A stretch of 64,000 nt of DNA from Bacillus_BA fengqiuensis (GTDB lineage Bacteria; Bacillota; Bacilli; Bacillales; Bacillaceae_H): assembly GCA_030813035.1 (NCBI GenBank), contig JAUSTV010000001.1; one strand, written 5' to 3'. Shown here piece by piece: positions 43,545 through 52,752 of the stretch (position 1 is its first letter; every line of letters begins with the position of its first letter). The notes beneath the pieces were generated by a model. It saw nothing but the letters and a program-made list of their open reading frames with translations, ran no database searches and was not told where the DNA came from. Both the position numbers and the translations under genes were made by a program.

Positions 43545-44447
43545 TTATGGAACCTCATGACCCATGGAGCTGTGTAAAATTTCAAACCATTGATCAAGCG
43601 TCAGTTTGTATGGTAAGGCATCAATGGCTGCGTCAATGCGTTCTGTTTTACCGGAACCGACGATTGGCATAATTTTGGCCGGATGATTCAGCAGCCATGC
43701 GTAAAGTACCGCATCAATGCCCGGTGCACCGATTTCTCCTGCTACTTTCTCAAGCGTGGTACGAAGTCTTGCCGCTTTTTCATTATCAGCGGAGAAAATG
43801 TCGCCGCCTGCAAGAGGGGACCATGCCATCGGGGCAATGCGCTTTTCAAGGCATAAGTTGAGTGTGCCATCTTCAAAGTTTTCCAGGTTGTAGGCGGAAA
43901 GCTCGATTTGGTTCGTGACGAGCGGGAAATCCAAATAAGATTGCAGCATGTTGTATTGATGATGCTTGAAGTTGGAGACGCCAAAGTATCTCACTTTTCC
44001 TTCTTCTTTTAACTGAGTGAACGCTTCCGCCACTTGAACAGGATCCATGAACGGGTCCGGACGGTGAATCAACAGGACATCAATATAGTCCGTTTGCAAG
44101 TTTTCCAGTGATTGATTCACAGATTTTAAAATATGTTCTTTGCTCGTGTTGTAATGATGTGACTGATGCTCGGGACGGTTTGGTGATTCGAGCACGATGC
44201 CGCATTTCGTGACGATTTCCATTTTGGCACGAAGCTCCGGCTTCAGTGTGAGCGCTTCCCCAAATAACTTTTCACACATGTAACTGCCGTAAATATCGGC
44301 ATGGTCAAACGTGGTAATTCCTTTTTCCAAACAATGTTCGATTAATGCAAGCGTTTGCTCCTTTGGTTGGTTCCAATCCGCCAAACGCCATAATCCGTGA
44401 ACGATTCGCGAAAAGGACAAATCATCCGCCAGCTGGATTCTTTCCAT
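43545..44447 (-). CDS. Aldo/keto reductase (YdhF-type)
   Basis: 300 residues with the TIM-barrel aldo/keto reductase fold. The catalytic tetrad is visible: Asp and Tyr in TTFDHADIYGSYMCE, Lys in IVTKCGI, and His in VLLIHRPDP. Cofactor-binding segments such as YFGVSNFKHHQ and the C-terminal IMPIVGSGKTERI follow. It probably reduces a carbonyl with NADPH; the substrate is unknown. GAGGTG lies eight bases before the ATG. It diverges from the nagA operon. Confidence 0.88.
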   Translation of the reverse strand: MERIQLADDLSFSRIVHGLWRLADWNQPKEQTLALIEHCLEKGITTFDHADIYGSYMCEKLFGEALTLKPELRAKMEIVTKCGIVLESPNRPEHQSHHYNTSKEHILKSVNQSLENLQTDYIDVLLIHRPDPFMDPVQVAEAFTQLKEEGKVRYFGVSNFKHHQYNMLQSYLDFPLVTNQIELSAYNLENFEDGTLNLCLEKRIAPMAWSPLAGGDIFSADNEKAARLRTTLEKVAGEIGAPGIDAVLYAWLLNHPAKIMPIVGSGKTERIDAAIDALPYKLTLDQWFEILHSSMGHEVP

Positions 44448-44497
44448 ATGTAGATCACCTCACGTTCAGTTGTAGCAATGATAGGGTGGTTTGTCAA

Positions 44498-44511
44498 CAA
44501 AAACGCTTACA
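44498..44511 (+). promoter_or_regulatory. CcpA cre-like box between the reductase and nagA
   Basis: The core AAAACGCTTACA fits the cre consensus, while the first two bases differ. It lies in the divergent region and could act on either gene. Confidence 0.4.
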
Positions 44512-44617
44512 TGAAGATTTGTCAAAAATGAGGCGAAGTTGGGAACGCATCTTTCTTGTTTGAATGTTTTCCACAGAGAGAGGAAATAGTAAAAGCGATT
44601 GGTAAAAAAATAATAAC

Positions 44618-44634
44618 AGGTGGTCTAGACAACT
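44618..44634 (+). promoter_or_regulatory. NagR operator (dre site)
   Basis: AGGTGGTCTAGACAACT resembles the dre sites of B. subtilis NagR/YvoA (TGGTNTAGACCA core). It overlaps a candidate promoter: -35 TAGACA (44626-44631), 17-base spacer, -10 TAAGAT (44649-44654). The nagR gene is in the operon it would control. Confidence 0.8.
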
Positions 44635-44687
44635 AGTTTTCTATATGTTAAGATAACCGTGAAGTCAAGAAAGGATGAGATTTCACC

Positions 44688-45869
44688 ATGAAAACACTTT
44701 TGAAAAATGTACAAGTGTATATGGATAATCAGTGGGTTGAAAACGGTTACCTGTTAATTGAAAATGATGTAATCACCGGTGCAGGCAGCATGGAAGCATG
44801 TCCTGAACCAGATGAAGAATGTTTAACGATAGAGTTATCCGATGAATACAAACTTATACCTGGATTTATCGATCTCCATATTCATGGAGCGGCCGGAGCG
44901 GACACAATGGATGGCACGAAAGAAGCGTTGGAAACGATGTCAGCCGCTTTGCCGAAGGAAGGCACGACCAGCTTTTTGGCGACGACGATGACAACCGCTC
45001 AAAGTGATATTGAACGGGCGCTGCAAAATGCAGCCACCTATATCAACCAGCATGGTGTGGCCGGTAAAGCGGAGGTGCTCGGCGTTCATTTGGAAGGGCC
45101 ATTCATTTCGCCAAAACGAATAGGAGCCCAGCATCCGGACTATGTCATGATGCCTAGCATCGACTTGTTCCGCAAATGGCAGGAGCTTGCAGGAGGCCAT
45201 ATTAAGCTTGTGACGATGGCACCGGAACAGCCGAATGGCTTGGAACTTGTCCGTTTTTTAAAAGAACAAGGGGTCGTGGCATCCATCGGTCACTCGGATG
45301 CTACTTACGAGGAAGTCGTCAAAAGCATGGAAGCGGGCGTCAATCATGCCACTCATTTGTTCAATCAAATGAGACCGCTTCATCATCGGGAGCCCGGGGT
45401 CGTAGGAGCGGCTTTGCTGCATGATGAAATCAAATGTGAAATCATTGCAGACGGTATCCATTCCCGCCCTGAGATGGTTCGCCTCGCTTTCAACAATAAA
45501 GGGCAGGAAGGCCTCATTTTAATCACTGACGCCATGAGAGCAAAATGCCTCGGTGAAGGAACGTATGATTTGGGAGGCCAGGATGTAACGGTGAAAGACG
45601 GGCAGGCGACGCTCGCAGACGGAACATTGGCAGGCAGCATCCTGAAGCTGAAAGATGCAGCCAAAAATATGCAGCAATATACGCAATGCGGATTGGATGC
45701 GGTCATTCAAATGGCCAGCGTTAACCCTGCCAAGCAATTAAATGTGTATGATCGAAAGGGAAGCATTGAAACGGGGAAAGACGCAGACTTGGTCATTTTA
45801 GATAAAAACGATGAAATTTACATGACGTTTTGTCGAGGGCAAATCGCCTATACAACACGGGAGGGATAA
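44688..45869 (+). CDS. nagA: N-acetylglucosamine-6-phosphate deacetylase
   Basis: 393 residues, amidohydrolase fold. Metal and catalytic residues are seen in FIDLHIHGAAGADTMDG, HLEGPFISPKRIGAQH, IGHSDATYEEV, NHATHLFNQM, DGIHSRPEM and the catalytic Asp in LITDAMRAK. It converts GlcNAc-6-P to GlcN-6-P and acetate. First gene of the amino-sugar operon. The dre operator precedes it, and the nagB start follows the stop within three bases. Confidence 0.95.
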   Translation: MKTLLKNVQVYMDNQWVENGYLLIENDVITGAGSMEACPEPDEECLTIELSDEYKLIPGFIDLHIHGAAGADTMDGTKEALETMSAALPKEGTTSFLATTMTTAQSDIERALQNAATYINQHGVAGKAEVLGVHLEGPFISPKRIGAQHPDYVMMPSIDLFRKWQELAGGHIKLVTMAPEQPNGLELVRFLKEQGVVASIGHSDATYEEVVKSMEAGVNHATHLFNQMRPLHHREPGVVGAALLHDEIKCEIIADGIHSRPEMVRLAFNNKGQEGLILITDAMRAKCLGEGTYDLGGQDVTVKDGQATLADGTLAGSILKLKDAAKNMQQYTQCGLDAVIQMASVNPAKQLNVYDRKGSIETGKDADLVILDKNDEIYMTFCRGQIAYTTREG

Positions 45870-45871
45870 AA

Positions 45872-46630
45872 GTGAACATCATTGAAGTGAAAAATTATGA
45901 AGAAATGAGCCAAAAGGCGGCAGCGTTCATTCGTGAAACGGTCAGAAGAAAACCAAATGCGGTTTTAGGAATGGCAACGGGCGGAACGGCGGTAGGAACG
46001 TACAACTATCTTATTCAAGATTTCAATGAAAATAGCACGAGTTATAAACAGGCTTATACCGTGAATTTAGATGAATATGTCGGCATGGACCCGAACCATG
46101 AGCAAAGCTATCACACATATATGGACAGCCACTTATTCCAGCATATTGATATGCCGAAGGAGCATCAGTATATTCCAAACGGAAAAGCGGCCAATCTGGA
46201 AGCCGAATGCGGGCGCTATGAAGAAGCGATTGCAGCGTTGGGCGGTGTGGACTTGCAAATATTGGGGATCGGCCATAACGGCCATATCGGATTCAATGAA
46301 CCGGGGACTTCATTTGATTCCAAGACACAAGTCGTGAAGCTGGCCGAATCAACGAGAAACGCCAATGCGCGCTATTTCGATCAGATGGATGAAGTGCCGA
46401 CACATGCGATTACAATGGGAATCGCAACCATTTTAAAAAGCAAGAACATCCTCTTATTGGTGTCCGGCAAAGGAAAAGCCGAGATTTTGCACAAGCTGCT
46501 CACATCTGATGTAACGGAAGAGATTCCGGCGACTGCGTTAAAGACACATTCGAATGTCACGATCATTGCCGACAAGGAGGCGCTAAGCTACTGGAACAAT
46601 CGAGAAACGGAGATGAAGATGAGTGTTTAA
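45872..46630 (+). CDS. nagB: Glucosamine-6-phosphate deaminase
   Basis: 252 residues from the GTG at 45872, with GGGAGGG upstream; an in-frame ATG inside nagA would add a non-conserved extension. It shows the family motifs LGMATGGTAVGTY, TVNLDEYVGM (catalytic Asp) and LGIGHNGHIGFNEPG (catalytic His). It isomerises and deaminates GlcN-6-P to fructose-6-P and ammonia. It overlaps nagR by 8 bases. Confidence 0.95.
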   Translation: MNIIEVKNYEEMSQKAAAFIRETVRRKPNAVLGMATGGTAVGTYNYLIQDFNENSTSYKQAYTVNLDEYVGMDPNHEQSYHTYMDSHLFQHIDMPKEHQYIPNGKAANLEAECGRYEEAIAALGGVDLQILGIGHNGHIGFNEPGTSFDSKTQVVKLAESTRNANARYFDQMDEVPTHAITMGIATILKSKNILLLVSGKGKAEILHKLLTSDVTEEIPATALKTHSNVTIIADKEALSYWNNRETEMKMSV

Positions 46631-47354
46631 AATAGACAAAGATTCTCTTTTACCCATTTATCATCAAATCGAAGAAGGGATGAAAGAACTGATTGCAAGG
46701 GATGAGCTGAAGCCAGGCGATCTCGTGCCGTCGGAGCGGGAATTAGCGGAACGGTACGATGTAAGCCGTATGACAGTCCGCCAGGCGATCAATAATCTTG
46801 TGAACGACGGGTACTTGGTGAGACGGCGCGGAAAAGGAACGTTTGTCGCGAGCGGCAAAATTGAACAAGGGCTGCAAGGGTTAACGAGCTTTTCCGAAGA
46901 CATGAGGGCAAGGGGCATGTCACCAAGCTCAAAGCTGCTTGAATTCAACCGTGTCAAAGCGTCCATGACAATCGCGTCAAAATTGAAAATCGGTGAAGGC
47001 GAACCGGTGTATGAAATCAAACGGGTAAGACTCGCCGATGATATTCCGATGGCTTATGAAATGCTGTATATCTCCGAAAAGCTTGTGCCTAATTTGACAG
47101 AAGAAGCGCTCGGTTCGTCCATTTATGAATATATGGAAAACACGTTGAACATCCGGATTGCCAAAGGGGAACAGGTGCTGGAAGCATCCAACGCCAGAAA
47201 AAACGAAGCGGCGATTCTGCAAATCAAGGAAGGCGCATCCGTGCTGCTCATTGAGAGGACGAGCTATATGGAAAACGAAAAGCCGGTGGAGTTTGTTCAA
47301 TCCATTTACCGTGGCGACCGCTATAAATTCAAAATCGAGATGGAGCGACATTGA
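46623..47354 (+). CDS. nagR: GntR/HutC-family regulator of amino-sugar use
   Basis: 243 residues starting with GTG. The N-terminal winged helix (about 10-75, SERELAERYDVSRMTVRQAI and RRGKGTFVA) is followed by a C-terminal UTRA effector domain. In B. subtilis NagR (YvoA) binds dre sites and is released by GlcN-6-P or GlcNAc-6-P. A dre-like site lies before nagA, so it is self-regulating here. The murQ start follows its stop within three bases. Confidence 0.92.
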   Translation: MFKIDKDSLLPIYHQIEEGMKELIARDELKPGDLVPSERELAERYDVSRMTVRQAINNLVNDGYLVRRRGKGTFVASGKIEQGLQGLTSFSEDMRARGMSPSSKLLEFNRVKASMTIASKLKIGEGEPVYEIKRVRLADDIPMAYEMLYISEKLVPNLTEEALGSSIYEYMENTLNIRIAKGEQVLEASNARKNEAAILQIKEGASVLLIERTSYMENEKPVEFVQSIYRGDRYKFKIEMERH

Positions 47355-47356
47355 CC

Positions 47357-48262
47357 ATGGCGAAAAAAACGGAAGAACGAAATATGCGAAGTCTGAACTT
47401 AGATGAAATGTCGGCACATGAAATCGTATCGCTGATGCAGGAGGAAGACCGCCAAATCCATTCCGGCATTTCTCCTGCCATTCCTCACATTGCCAAAGCG
47501 GTGGAAGAAATCGTGAAAAGGTGGCAAGAAGGAGGGCGGGTATTCGTCATCGGTGCGGGTACAAGCGGCCGTATCGGCATGCTCGATGCCGTGGAACTCG
47601 GTCCGACCTTTTCAGTCGAGAGCGATCGCTGGACGGCGATTGTAGCAGGCGGAAATGAAGCGATGTGGCAGCCGCTTGAAGAAAACGAAGATGATGAAGC
47701 GGTGATTCAAGCCGAGTTGAAAAGCAGAAACCTCAATGAAAAAGATACGATCATTGGTATCGCGGCAAGCGGAAGTACCCCGTTCGTCGTGTCAGGTTTG
47801 CTGTATGGTAAAAAGCAAGGATCTTTAACGGTTTCCATATCCAATAATGAAGAGACAACAGTGTCTGCGATCAGTGATATCGGAATCGAAGCGGTGGTGG
47901 GACCGGAAGTGATTAGAGGTTCGACACGGCTGAAGGCAGGAACCGCCCAAAAAATGATTGTAAACATGATCTCGACGGCCGTCATGGTCCGATTGGGAAA
48001 AGTGTACGGCAATGAGATGGTGGACATGAAGCTCATCAATCAAAAGCTTGTTCAGCGGGCAGCGGGTATTATCCAAACGGTTGCGGATATTCCCGAAGAA
48101 GAGGCATTCGATCTTTTAAAAAACAGTCGATTCCAATTAAAAGAAGCACTGTTCATTGCCTTGACGGATGCTTCGCCCGAAGAAGCCGTCCGCTGCTTGC
48201 AAGAAACGGATGGGCATGTAAAGAAAGCGGTTACTTTGTTTTTAGGAAAGAATACTAAATAA
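47357..48262 (+). CDS. murQ: N-acetylmuramic acid 6-phosphate etherase
   Basis: 301 residues from the ATG at 47357. It has a SIS domain with FVIGAGTSGRIGMLDAVELG (catalytic Glu) and GIAASGSTPFV. It splits the lactyl ether of MurNAc-6-P, giving GlcNAc-6-P for NagA. Its presence inside a nag operon ties cell-wall amino-sugar recovery to GlcNAc catabolism. Followed by the PTS gene after 24 bases. Confidence 0.94.
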   Translation: MAKKTEERNMRSLNLDEMSAHEIVSLMQEEDRQIHSGISPAIPHIAKAVEEIVKRWQEGGRVFVIGAGTSGRIGMLDAVELGPTFSVESDRWTAIVAGGNEAMWQPLEENEDDEAVIQAELKSRNLNEKDTIIGIAASGSTPFVVSGLLYGKKQGSLTVSISNNEETTVSAISDIGIEAVVGPEVIRGSTRLKAGTAQKMIVNMISTAVMVRLGKVYGNEMVDMKLINQKLVQRAAGIIQTVADIPEEEAFDLLKNSRFQLKEALFIALTDASPEEAVRCLQETDGHVKKAVTLFLGKNTK

Positions 48263-48286
48263 AAAGAATGAGGGGGAGTCCTTACG

Positions 48287-49651
48287 ATGTTAGGGTTTCT
48301 ACAACGAATCGGGAAAGCGTTAATGCTGCCGATCGCCGTATTGCCGGCAGCGGCATTATTGCTTCGGTTAGGTCAAAAAGATTTATTGAATATACCTTTT
48401 ATGGCAGCTGCGGGAGATGCAGTCTTTGCCAACTTGGCGTTACTGTTTGCTCTTGGTATTGCTGTCGGGTTAGCGAAGGATGGAAACGGTGCAGCTGCTC
48501 TGGCCGGGGCGGTCGGCTACTTTGTTCTGACAAAAGGTACCGCTGCCATTAACGAAAGTATTAATATGGCGATTTTGGGCGGGATCATCTCAGGGGTCGT
48601 TGCCGGGCTTTTATATAACCGTTTTCATGACATTAAAATGCCGGAATGGCTCGGTTTCTTTGCCGGAAAACGTTTCGTTCCGATTATTACAGCCCTTGTC
48701 ATGTTGATCTTGGCAGGATTGTTCGGAGTGATTTGGCCTCCGATCCAATCGGGCATCAATGCCGTTGGTGACTGGATTACGGGTGCCGGTGCATTAGGAG
48801 CAGGGGTTTTTGGATTATTGAACCGACTGCTCATCCCGATCGGGTTGCACCATGTCTTAAATAGTTTAGTATGGTTCGTATTCGGTGAGTACAATGGCGC
48901 AACAGGAGATTTAAACCGTTTCTTTGCAGGAGATCCAACAGCGGGAGTATTCATGTCAGGGTTCTTCCCGGTGATGATGTTCGGATTGCCGGCTGCCGCA
49001 TTTGCGATGATTGCAGCGGCGAAGAAAGAACGAAGAAAAGCGGTAACAGGGATGCTGATCGGCCTTGCTTTTACTTCTTTCCTAACAGGGATTACGGAAC
49101 CAATCGAGTTTTTATTCATGTTCATTGCTCCCGTATTGTATGGAATTCATGCGGTGTTAACGGGTATTTCGATGGGACTTGCTGTAGCGTTGGACATCCA
49201 TCACGGATTCGGTTTTTCAGCGGGCGCGATTGATTACTTCCTGAACTTCGGGATTGCGCAAAAGCCGCTTCTGCTGGCGTTCATTGGAATTATTTATGCC
49301 GTCATCTATTTTGTTCTCTTCTACTTCTTGATTTTGAAGCTGGACATTAAAACGCCTGGACGAGAAGATGTAGTTGTAGAGTCTGAAGGGGATGCGGGCA
49401 AGAACGGAAGCGTTCAGCATGTGGAATTGGCCAAGCAATATTTAGCGGCGCTTGGCGGGAAAGAGAACCTTGCCAACCTGGACAATTGCATCACTCGTTT
49501 ACGTCTCCAAGTAAAAGATATGAATTCGATTGATGAAGCGGCCTTAAAACAGCTGGGGGCAAAGGGTGTCATCAAATTGAATAAAACCGATCTTCAAGTG
49601 ATTATCGGGACAGATGTAGAATTTATCGCAAACGAAATGAAAGTTTTATAG
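48287..49651 (+). CDS. nagP: PTS amino-sugar transporter, EIICB
   Basis: 454 residues. The EIIC domain (about 1-365) has ten or so membrane helices with the glucose-family signature GITEPIEFLFMFIAPVLYGI. A soluble EIIB domain (about 378-454) follows, with the phosphorylated Cys in LDNCITRLRLQV. No EIIA is fused, so EIIA comes from another protein. It imports and phosphorylates GlcNAc, or possibly MurNAc given the adjacent murQ. GGGGGAG precedes the ATG. Confidence 0.9.
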   Translation: MLGFLQRIGKALMLPIAVLPAAALLLRLGQKDLLNIPFMAAAGDAVFANLALLFALGIAVGLAKDGNGAAALAGAVGYFVLTKGTAAINESINMAILGGIISGVVAGLLYNRFHDIKMPEWLGFFAGKRFVPIITALVMLILAGLFGVIWPPIQSGINAVGDWITGAGALGAGVFGLLNRLLIPIGLHHVLNSLVWFVFGEYNGATGDLNRFFAGDPTAGVFMSGFFPVMMFGLPAAAFAMIAAAKKERRKAVTGMLIGLAFTSFLTGITEPIEFLFMFIAPVLYGIHAVLTGISMGLAVALDIHHGFGFSAGAIDYFLNFGIAQKPLLLAFIGIIYAVIYFVLFYFLILKLDIKTPGREDVVVESEGDAGKNGSVQHVELAKQYLAALGGKENLANLDNCITRLRLQVKDMNSIDEAALKQLGAKGVIKLNKTDLQVIIGTDVEFIANEMKVL

Positions 49652-49656
49652 CCAAT

Positions 49657-49700
49657 AAACGAAAAGGACGGGAGTAACATTACTCCCGTCCTTTTCGTTT
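49657..49700 (+). terminator. Terminator of the nag operon
   Basis: Perfect 20-bp stem with an ACAT loop, six bases after the nagP stop. It also covers the 3' end of the GGDEF remnant on the other strand. Confidence 0.92.
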
Positions 49701-49818
49701 ATCCGTTTTTTCCATTTGCCACTTTTATTCGATTTCTTCCTTCTCGTTTTGCCCGGTATAATGCTTGAGCTGCAATGGCTAATAAGGTCGGAAAATCATC
49801 GGCCATTTTTGGGAAGCT
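49699..49818 (-). pseudogene. Remnant of a GGDEF (diguanylate cyclase) gene, C-terminal end
   Basis: Read on the minus strand the frame gives SFPKMADDFPTLLA followed by IAAQALYRAKREGRNRI and a normal stop. This is the conserved last part of GGDEF domains (SFP...LL..AD.ALYRAK..GRNR). An in-frame TGA lies directly upstream (49819-49821), and no GGDEF catalytic part is present within the gap, so only the tail of a lost gene is left. Confidence 0.72.
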
Positions 49819-49958
49819 TCATATTTTCTCACCAACAAAAAAGTGCTATTCATATGCCGAATAGCCTTCTAAAATATACCATGAGCTTTGTTGGTGTACA
49901 ATAACCAAAAGCAAATGCAACAGACTGGCCATATTGGACCAGCCTGTTGTATTTGCTA

Positions 49959-50843
49959 TTAGTGGATATCTCTCTTTTTGAATCGTCCTCCGCGTACTTC
50001 CGTAATATCTGCCACGGCTAAAAATGCAGAGGGGTCTAAATCTTCGACAATTCCTTTAAGCTTTGCTTCTTCAAGTCGGGTGATGATACAGAAAACAACT
50101 TTTTTATCGTCCCCTGTATAAGCACCTTCACCGTGAAGATACGTGACACCGCGACCCAGACGGGCATTGATGGCATCCCCGATTTCTTTGTGCTGCTCAC
50201 TGATGATCCAGGCCGATTTCGATTCTTCCATTCCTTTCACAACGGCATCAATCGATTTTGAGGCAATCACGTAAGCCAGAATAGAGTACATGGCACGATC
50301 CCAACTGAATACGAATCCTGCAGCGCTCAAAATAAACAGGTTAAAGAACATGACAATTTCGCCTACAGAAAAAGGCACTTTTTTGTTAATGAGAATGGCG
50401 AGAATTTCCGTACCATCCAATGCTCCGCCGTAGCGAATGACCAGCCCGATTCCGATTCCAAGAACCATTCCTCCAAAGAAGGTCGCAAGGAGGATATCAT
50501 CGGTAAAAGCGGGAATCGGGTGGAACAGAGTGGTAAAAACCGATAATAATAAAATGCCAAAGACAGTAGAAATGGCAAATGTTTTACCGATCTGTTTGTA
50601 TCCAAGGAAAACGAATGGAAGGTTTAAGATAAATAGAAAGATTCCAAGGTCGATTCCGGTAAGATGGGAGAGCATAATCGAAATACCTGTAATGCCTCCA
50701 TCAATAACTTGGTTCGGGACTAAGAAGATTTCGAGGCCTGTTGCCATAAGCAATGCCCCAATGGCTATCGCTATAGCCCGCTTGACGACTTTAGCGATGG
50801 ATAATTTTCGGTGTTGAATGTTGGGTTGTGTAAGTTCAGTCAT
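49959..50843 (-). CDS. YitT-family membrane protein (paralog B)
   Basis: 294 residues from the ATG at 50843, which has GAGAGG seven bases upstream; the open frame runs 32 codons further into repeat DNA without a ribosome site. Same domain order as the protein at 7330-8220: membrane region with EIFLVPNQVIDGGITGISI and YGGALDGTEILAIL, then DUF2179 with GRGVTYLHGEGAYTGDDKK. Most differences between the two are conservative, so they come from duplication or ancient paralogy. Function unknown. Confidence 0.88.
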   Translation of the reverse strand: MTELTQPNIQHRKLSIAKVVKRAIAIAIGALLMATGLEIFLVPNQVIDGGITGISIMLSHLTGIDLGIFLFILNLPFVFLGYKQIGKTFAISTVFGILLLSVFTTLFHPIPAFTDDILLATFFGGMVLGIGIGLVIRYGGALDGTEILAILINKKVPFSVGEIVMFFNLFILSAAGFVFSWDRAMYSILAYVIASKSIDAVVKGMEESKSAWIISEQHKEIGDAINARLGRGVTYLHGEGAYTGDDKKVVFCIITRLEEAKLKGIVEDLDPSAFLAVADITEVRGGRFKKRDIH

Positions 50844-50864
50844 TTTTTCCTCTCTTTTCTTATA

Positions 50865-51190
50865 AAGGTTGTTCAAAAAGTCCGGGAAAAAGGCGGTCGA
50901 ATTTACTTGTACAGGACGTACTGATCCGACGTTCGCCACAGGACGTGGCGGTCTTTAGTCGGGCCGCGTCAGCTTGCCTCTCCGCTACTCACGTATTAAC
51001 AGCATATCCTCGAAAAAGAAAATCACTTTTTCTTCGTGCGAAGAAGATGCTTTCGTAGCTGCCAGCTCGCGCTCCGTTCCTTGGAAAAGAAGACCGCTTT
51101 TTCTGCGTGCGATGAAAAATCGCAAGGAGCTTTCCTTTATGCTCAAGACTGCGCTTCCTTGAACTTCTCGGTCCTTTTTAAACACACACT
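50865..51190. repeat. About 325-bp intergenic element with inverted ends
   Basis: The left end GGTTGTTCAAAAAGTCCGG is mirrored imperfectly by the right end CGGTCCTTTTTAAACACAC. The inside holds two similar segments around GAAGAAGATGC...CGCGCTCCGTTCCTTGG and is GC-rich in patches. No real gene is seen. It looks like a non-autonomous insertion or a Bacillaceae intergenic repeat between the YitT and antiporter genes. Confidence 0.5.
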
Positions 51191-51214
51191 TATAGTAGTC
51201 TTTTTTATTTGTTG

Positions 51215-52735
51215 TTATTGTACGGATGAAGGCGAATGTTCACTCGCTTCATCTGATTGATAACTGCTTTTTTCTTGCAGCAGCTGTTTTAATGCCTGTT
51301 TACTCTTTTTTGAAGTGAGGATATAAAGGAAGTCCCCTGGGCAAAGAGTGGTGTTTCCATCAGGTGTGATGAGCCGGTCGTTCCGGATGATGGCGTTGAC
51401 TAAGGCCCCGTCTGGAAAGGGGATATCCAGTAACGTTTGACCGATGATTTTCGCATCGGCCTCCATTTCGTATTCAATCATTTCTGCCTGGGCTTTCCCG
51501 AGTGAAACGAGCTCAAGCGAATGCATCGGAGTGGTCTTCTCAGGACCCGTCAATCCGAGTTTTTCCGCTAGATTCGTAATGGTAGCCCCTTGGATCAAAC
51601 AGCTCGTCAGTACAACGAAAAAGACAACATTGAAAATTAATTGACTGTCTTCAACATGTGCGAGCATCGGGAATGTGGCAAGAACGATCGGCACGGCACC
51701 TTTTAAGCCTGCCCAAGAAAGAAATAATTTTTCTTTCTTCGTATAATTCATGTTGATCGTAGACAAGAACACAGCGATTGGCCGGGCGACGAGCATTAAA
51801 ATCAATGAAATGAAGATGCCTTTTGAGAAAACGTCCCACGTAAAGAGCTCCGACGGAAAAACGAGAAGACCTAAAATAACGAACATTAAAATTTGCATCA
51901 TCCAGGCAAAACCCTCTGAAAATCGGAAAATCGAATGGCGGTACGCAATTTCCGCATTTCCGATCATGATGGCCAATACATATACCGCGAGAAGCCCGCT
52001 TCCTTTCATGAAAGCCGTGATTCCGTATGTGAGTAGAGCGAAGGCAATGGCAAAGATGGGATAAAGTCCGCTTGAATCCAGATTGATGCGATTTAATGCC
52101 GCAACCGCTAATTTACCGAACAGAAAGCCGAGGAGAAGCCCAAGCCCCATTTGAACGAAGAAAGAGCCAATCAATTTCAGGACATTGGCATCAGGGACGG
52201 TAATCAGTTCAATCATCGCAATGGTTAAAAAGACCGCCATCGGATCATTGGAACCGGACTCTGCTTCCAGTGTTGTTCCAATCCGCTGTTTAATATTTTG
52301 TCCCTTTAAGACGGCAAATACGGCAGCGGCATCTGTGGATCCTACAATGGACCCAAATAGTACAGCAACCAACCAATCGACATCAAGAATGAGTTTTGCG
52401 GCAACGGCGACGATGCCCGATGTTAACACAACGCCGATGGTAGCGAGAGACAGGGAGGGAAGAATAACGGGACGAAGCGTGTTCCATTTTGTTTGAAGGC
52501 CGCCTTCAAACAAAATGATCACAAGGGCAAATACCCCGATCATTTGGGCGGTGCTTTCACTGTCGAAATAAATAATGCCCAATACATCGCTTCCCATGAT
52601 CATTCCAACCATCATAAAAAGAACGAGGGCAGGCACTCCCAACCGGGCAGAAAATTTCGTCGTCAAGACACCCATAATAAAAAGGATGGCTGTCAGTAAA
52701 ACAAACGCGTCTGTGTATAAAATCTCCGCAGGCAT
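51215..52735 (-). CDS. Potassium/proton antiporter, CPA1 family with RCK_C domain
   Basis: 506 residues from the ATG at 52735 (the frame opens three codons earlier at TTG). Twelve or so membrane helices carry the Na+/H+ exchanger core (FEGGLQTKW, FGSIVGSTDAAAVFAVLKG, LEAESGSNDPMAVF). A C-terminal RCK_C/TrkA-C domain (about 405-490) is expected to sense nucleotides. The NhaP2/CvrA type exchanges K+ for H+. Ion specificity is inferred from the domain layout. The gene follows the recombinase gene on the same strand after 17 bases. Confidence 0.87.
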   Translation of the reverse strand: MPAEILYTDAFVLLTAILFIMGVLTTKFSARLGVPALVLFMMVGMIMGSDVLGIIYFDSESTAQMIGVFALVIILFEGGLQTKWNTLRPVILPSLSLATIGVVLTSGIVAVAAKLILDVDWLVAVLFGSIVGSTDAAAVFAVLKGQNIKQRIGTTLEAESGSNDPMAVFLTIAMIELITVPDANVLKLIGSFFVQMGLGLLLGFLFGKLAVAALNRINLDSSGLYPIFAIAFALLTYGITAFMKGSGLLAVYVLAIMIGNAEIAYRHSIFRFSEGFAWMMQILMFVILGLLVFPSELFTWDVFSKGIFISLILMLVARPIAVFLSTINMNYTKKEKLFLSWAGLKGAVPIVLATFPMLAHVEDSQLIFNVVFFVVLTSCLIQGATITNLAEKLGLTGPEKTTPMHSLELVSLGKAQAEMIEYEMEADAKIIGQTLLDIPFPDGALVNAIIRNDRLITPDGNTTLCPGDFLYILTSKKSKQALKQLLQEKSSYQSDEASEHSPSSVQ

Positions 52736-52752
52736 GATGATCAACTCACTTT

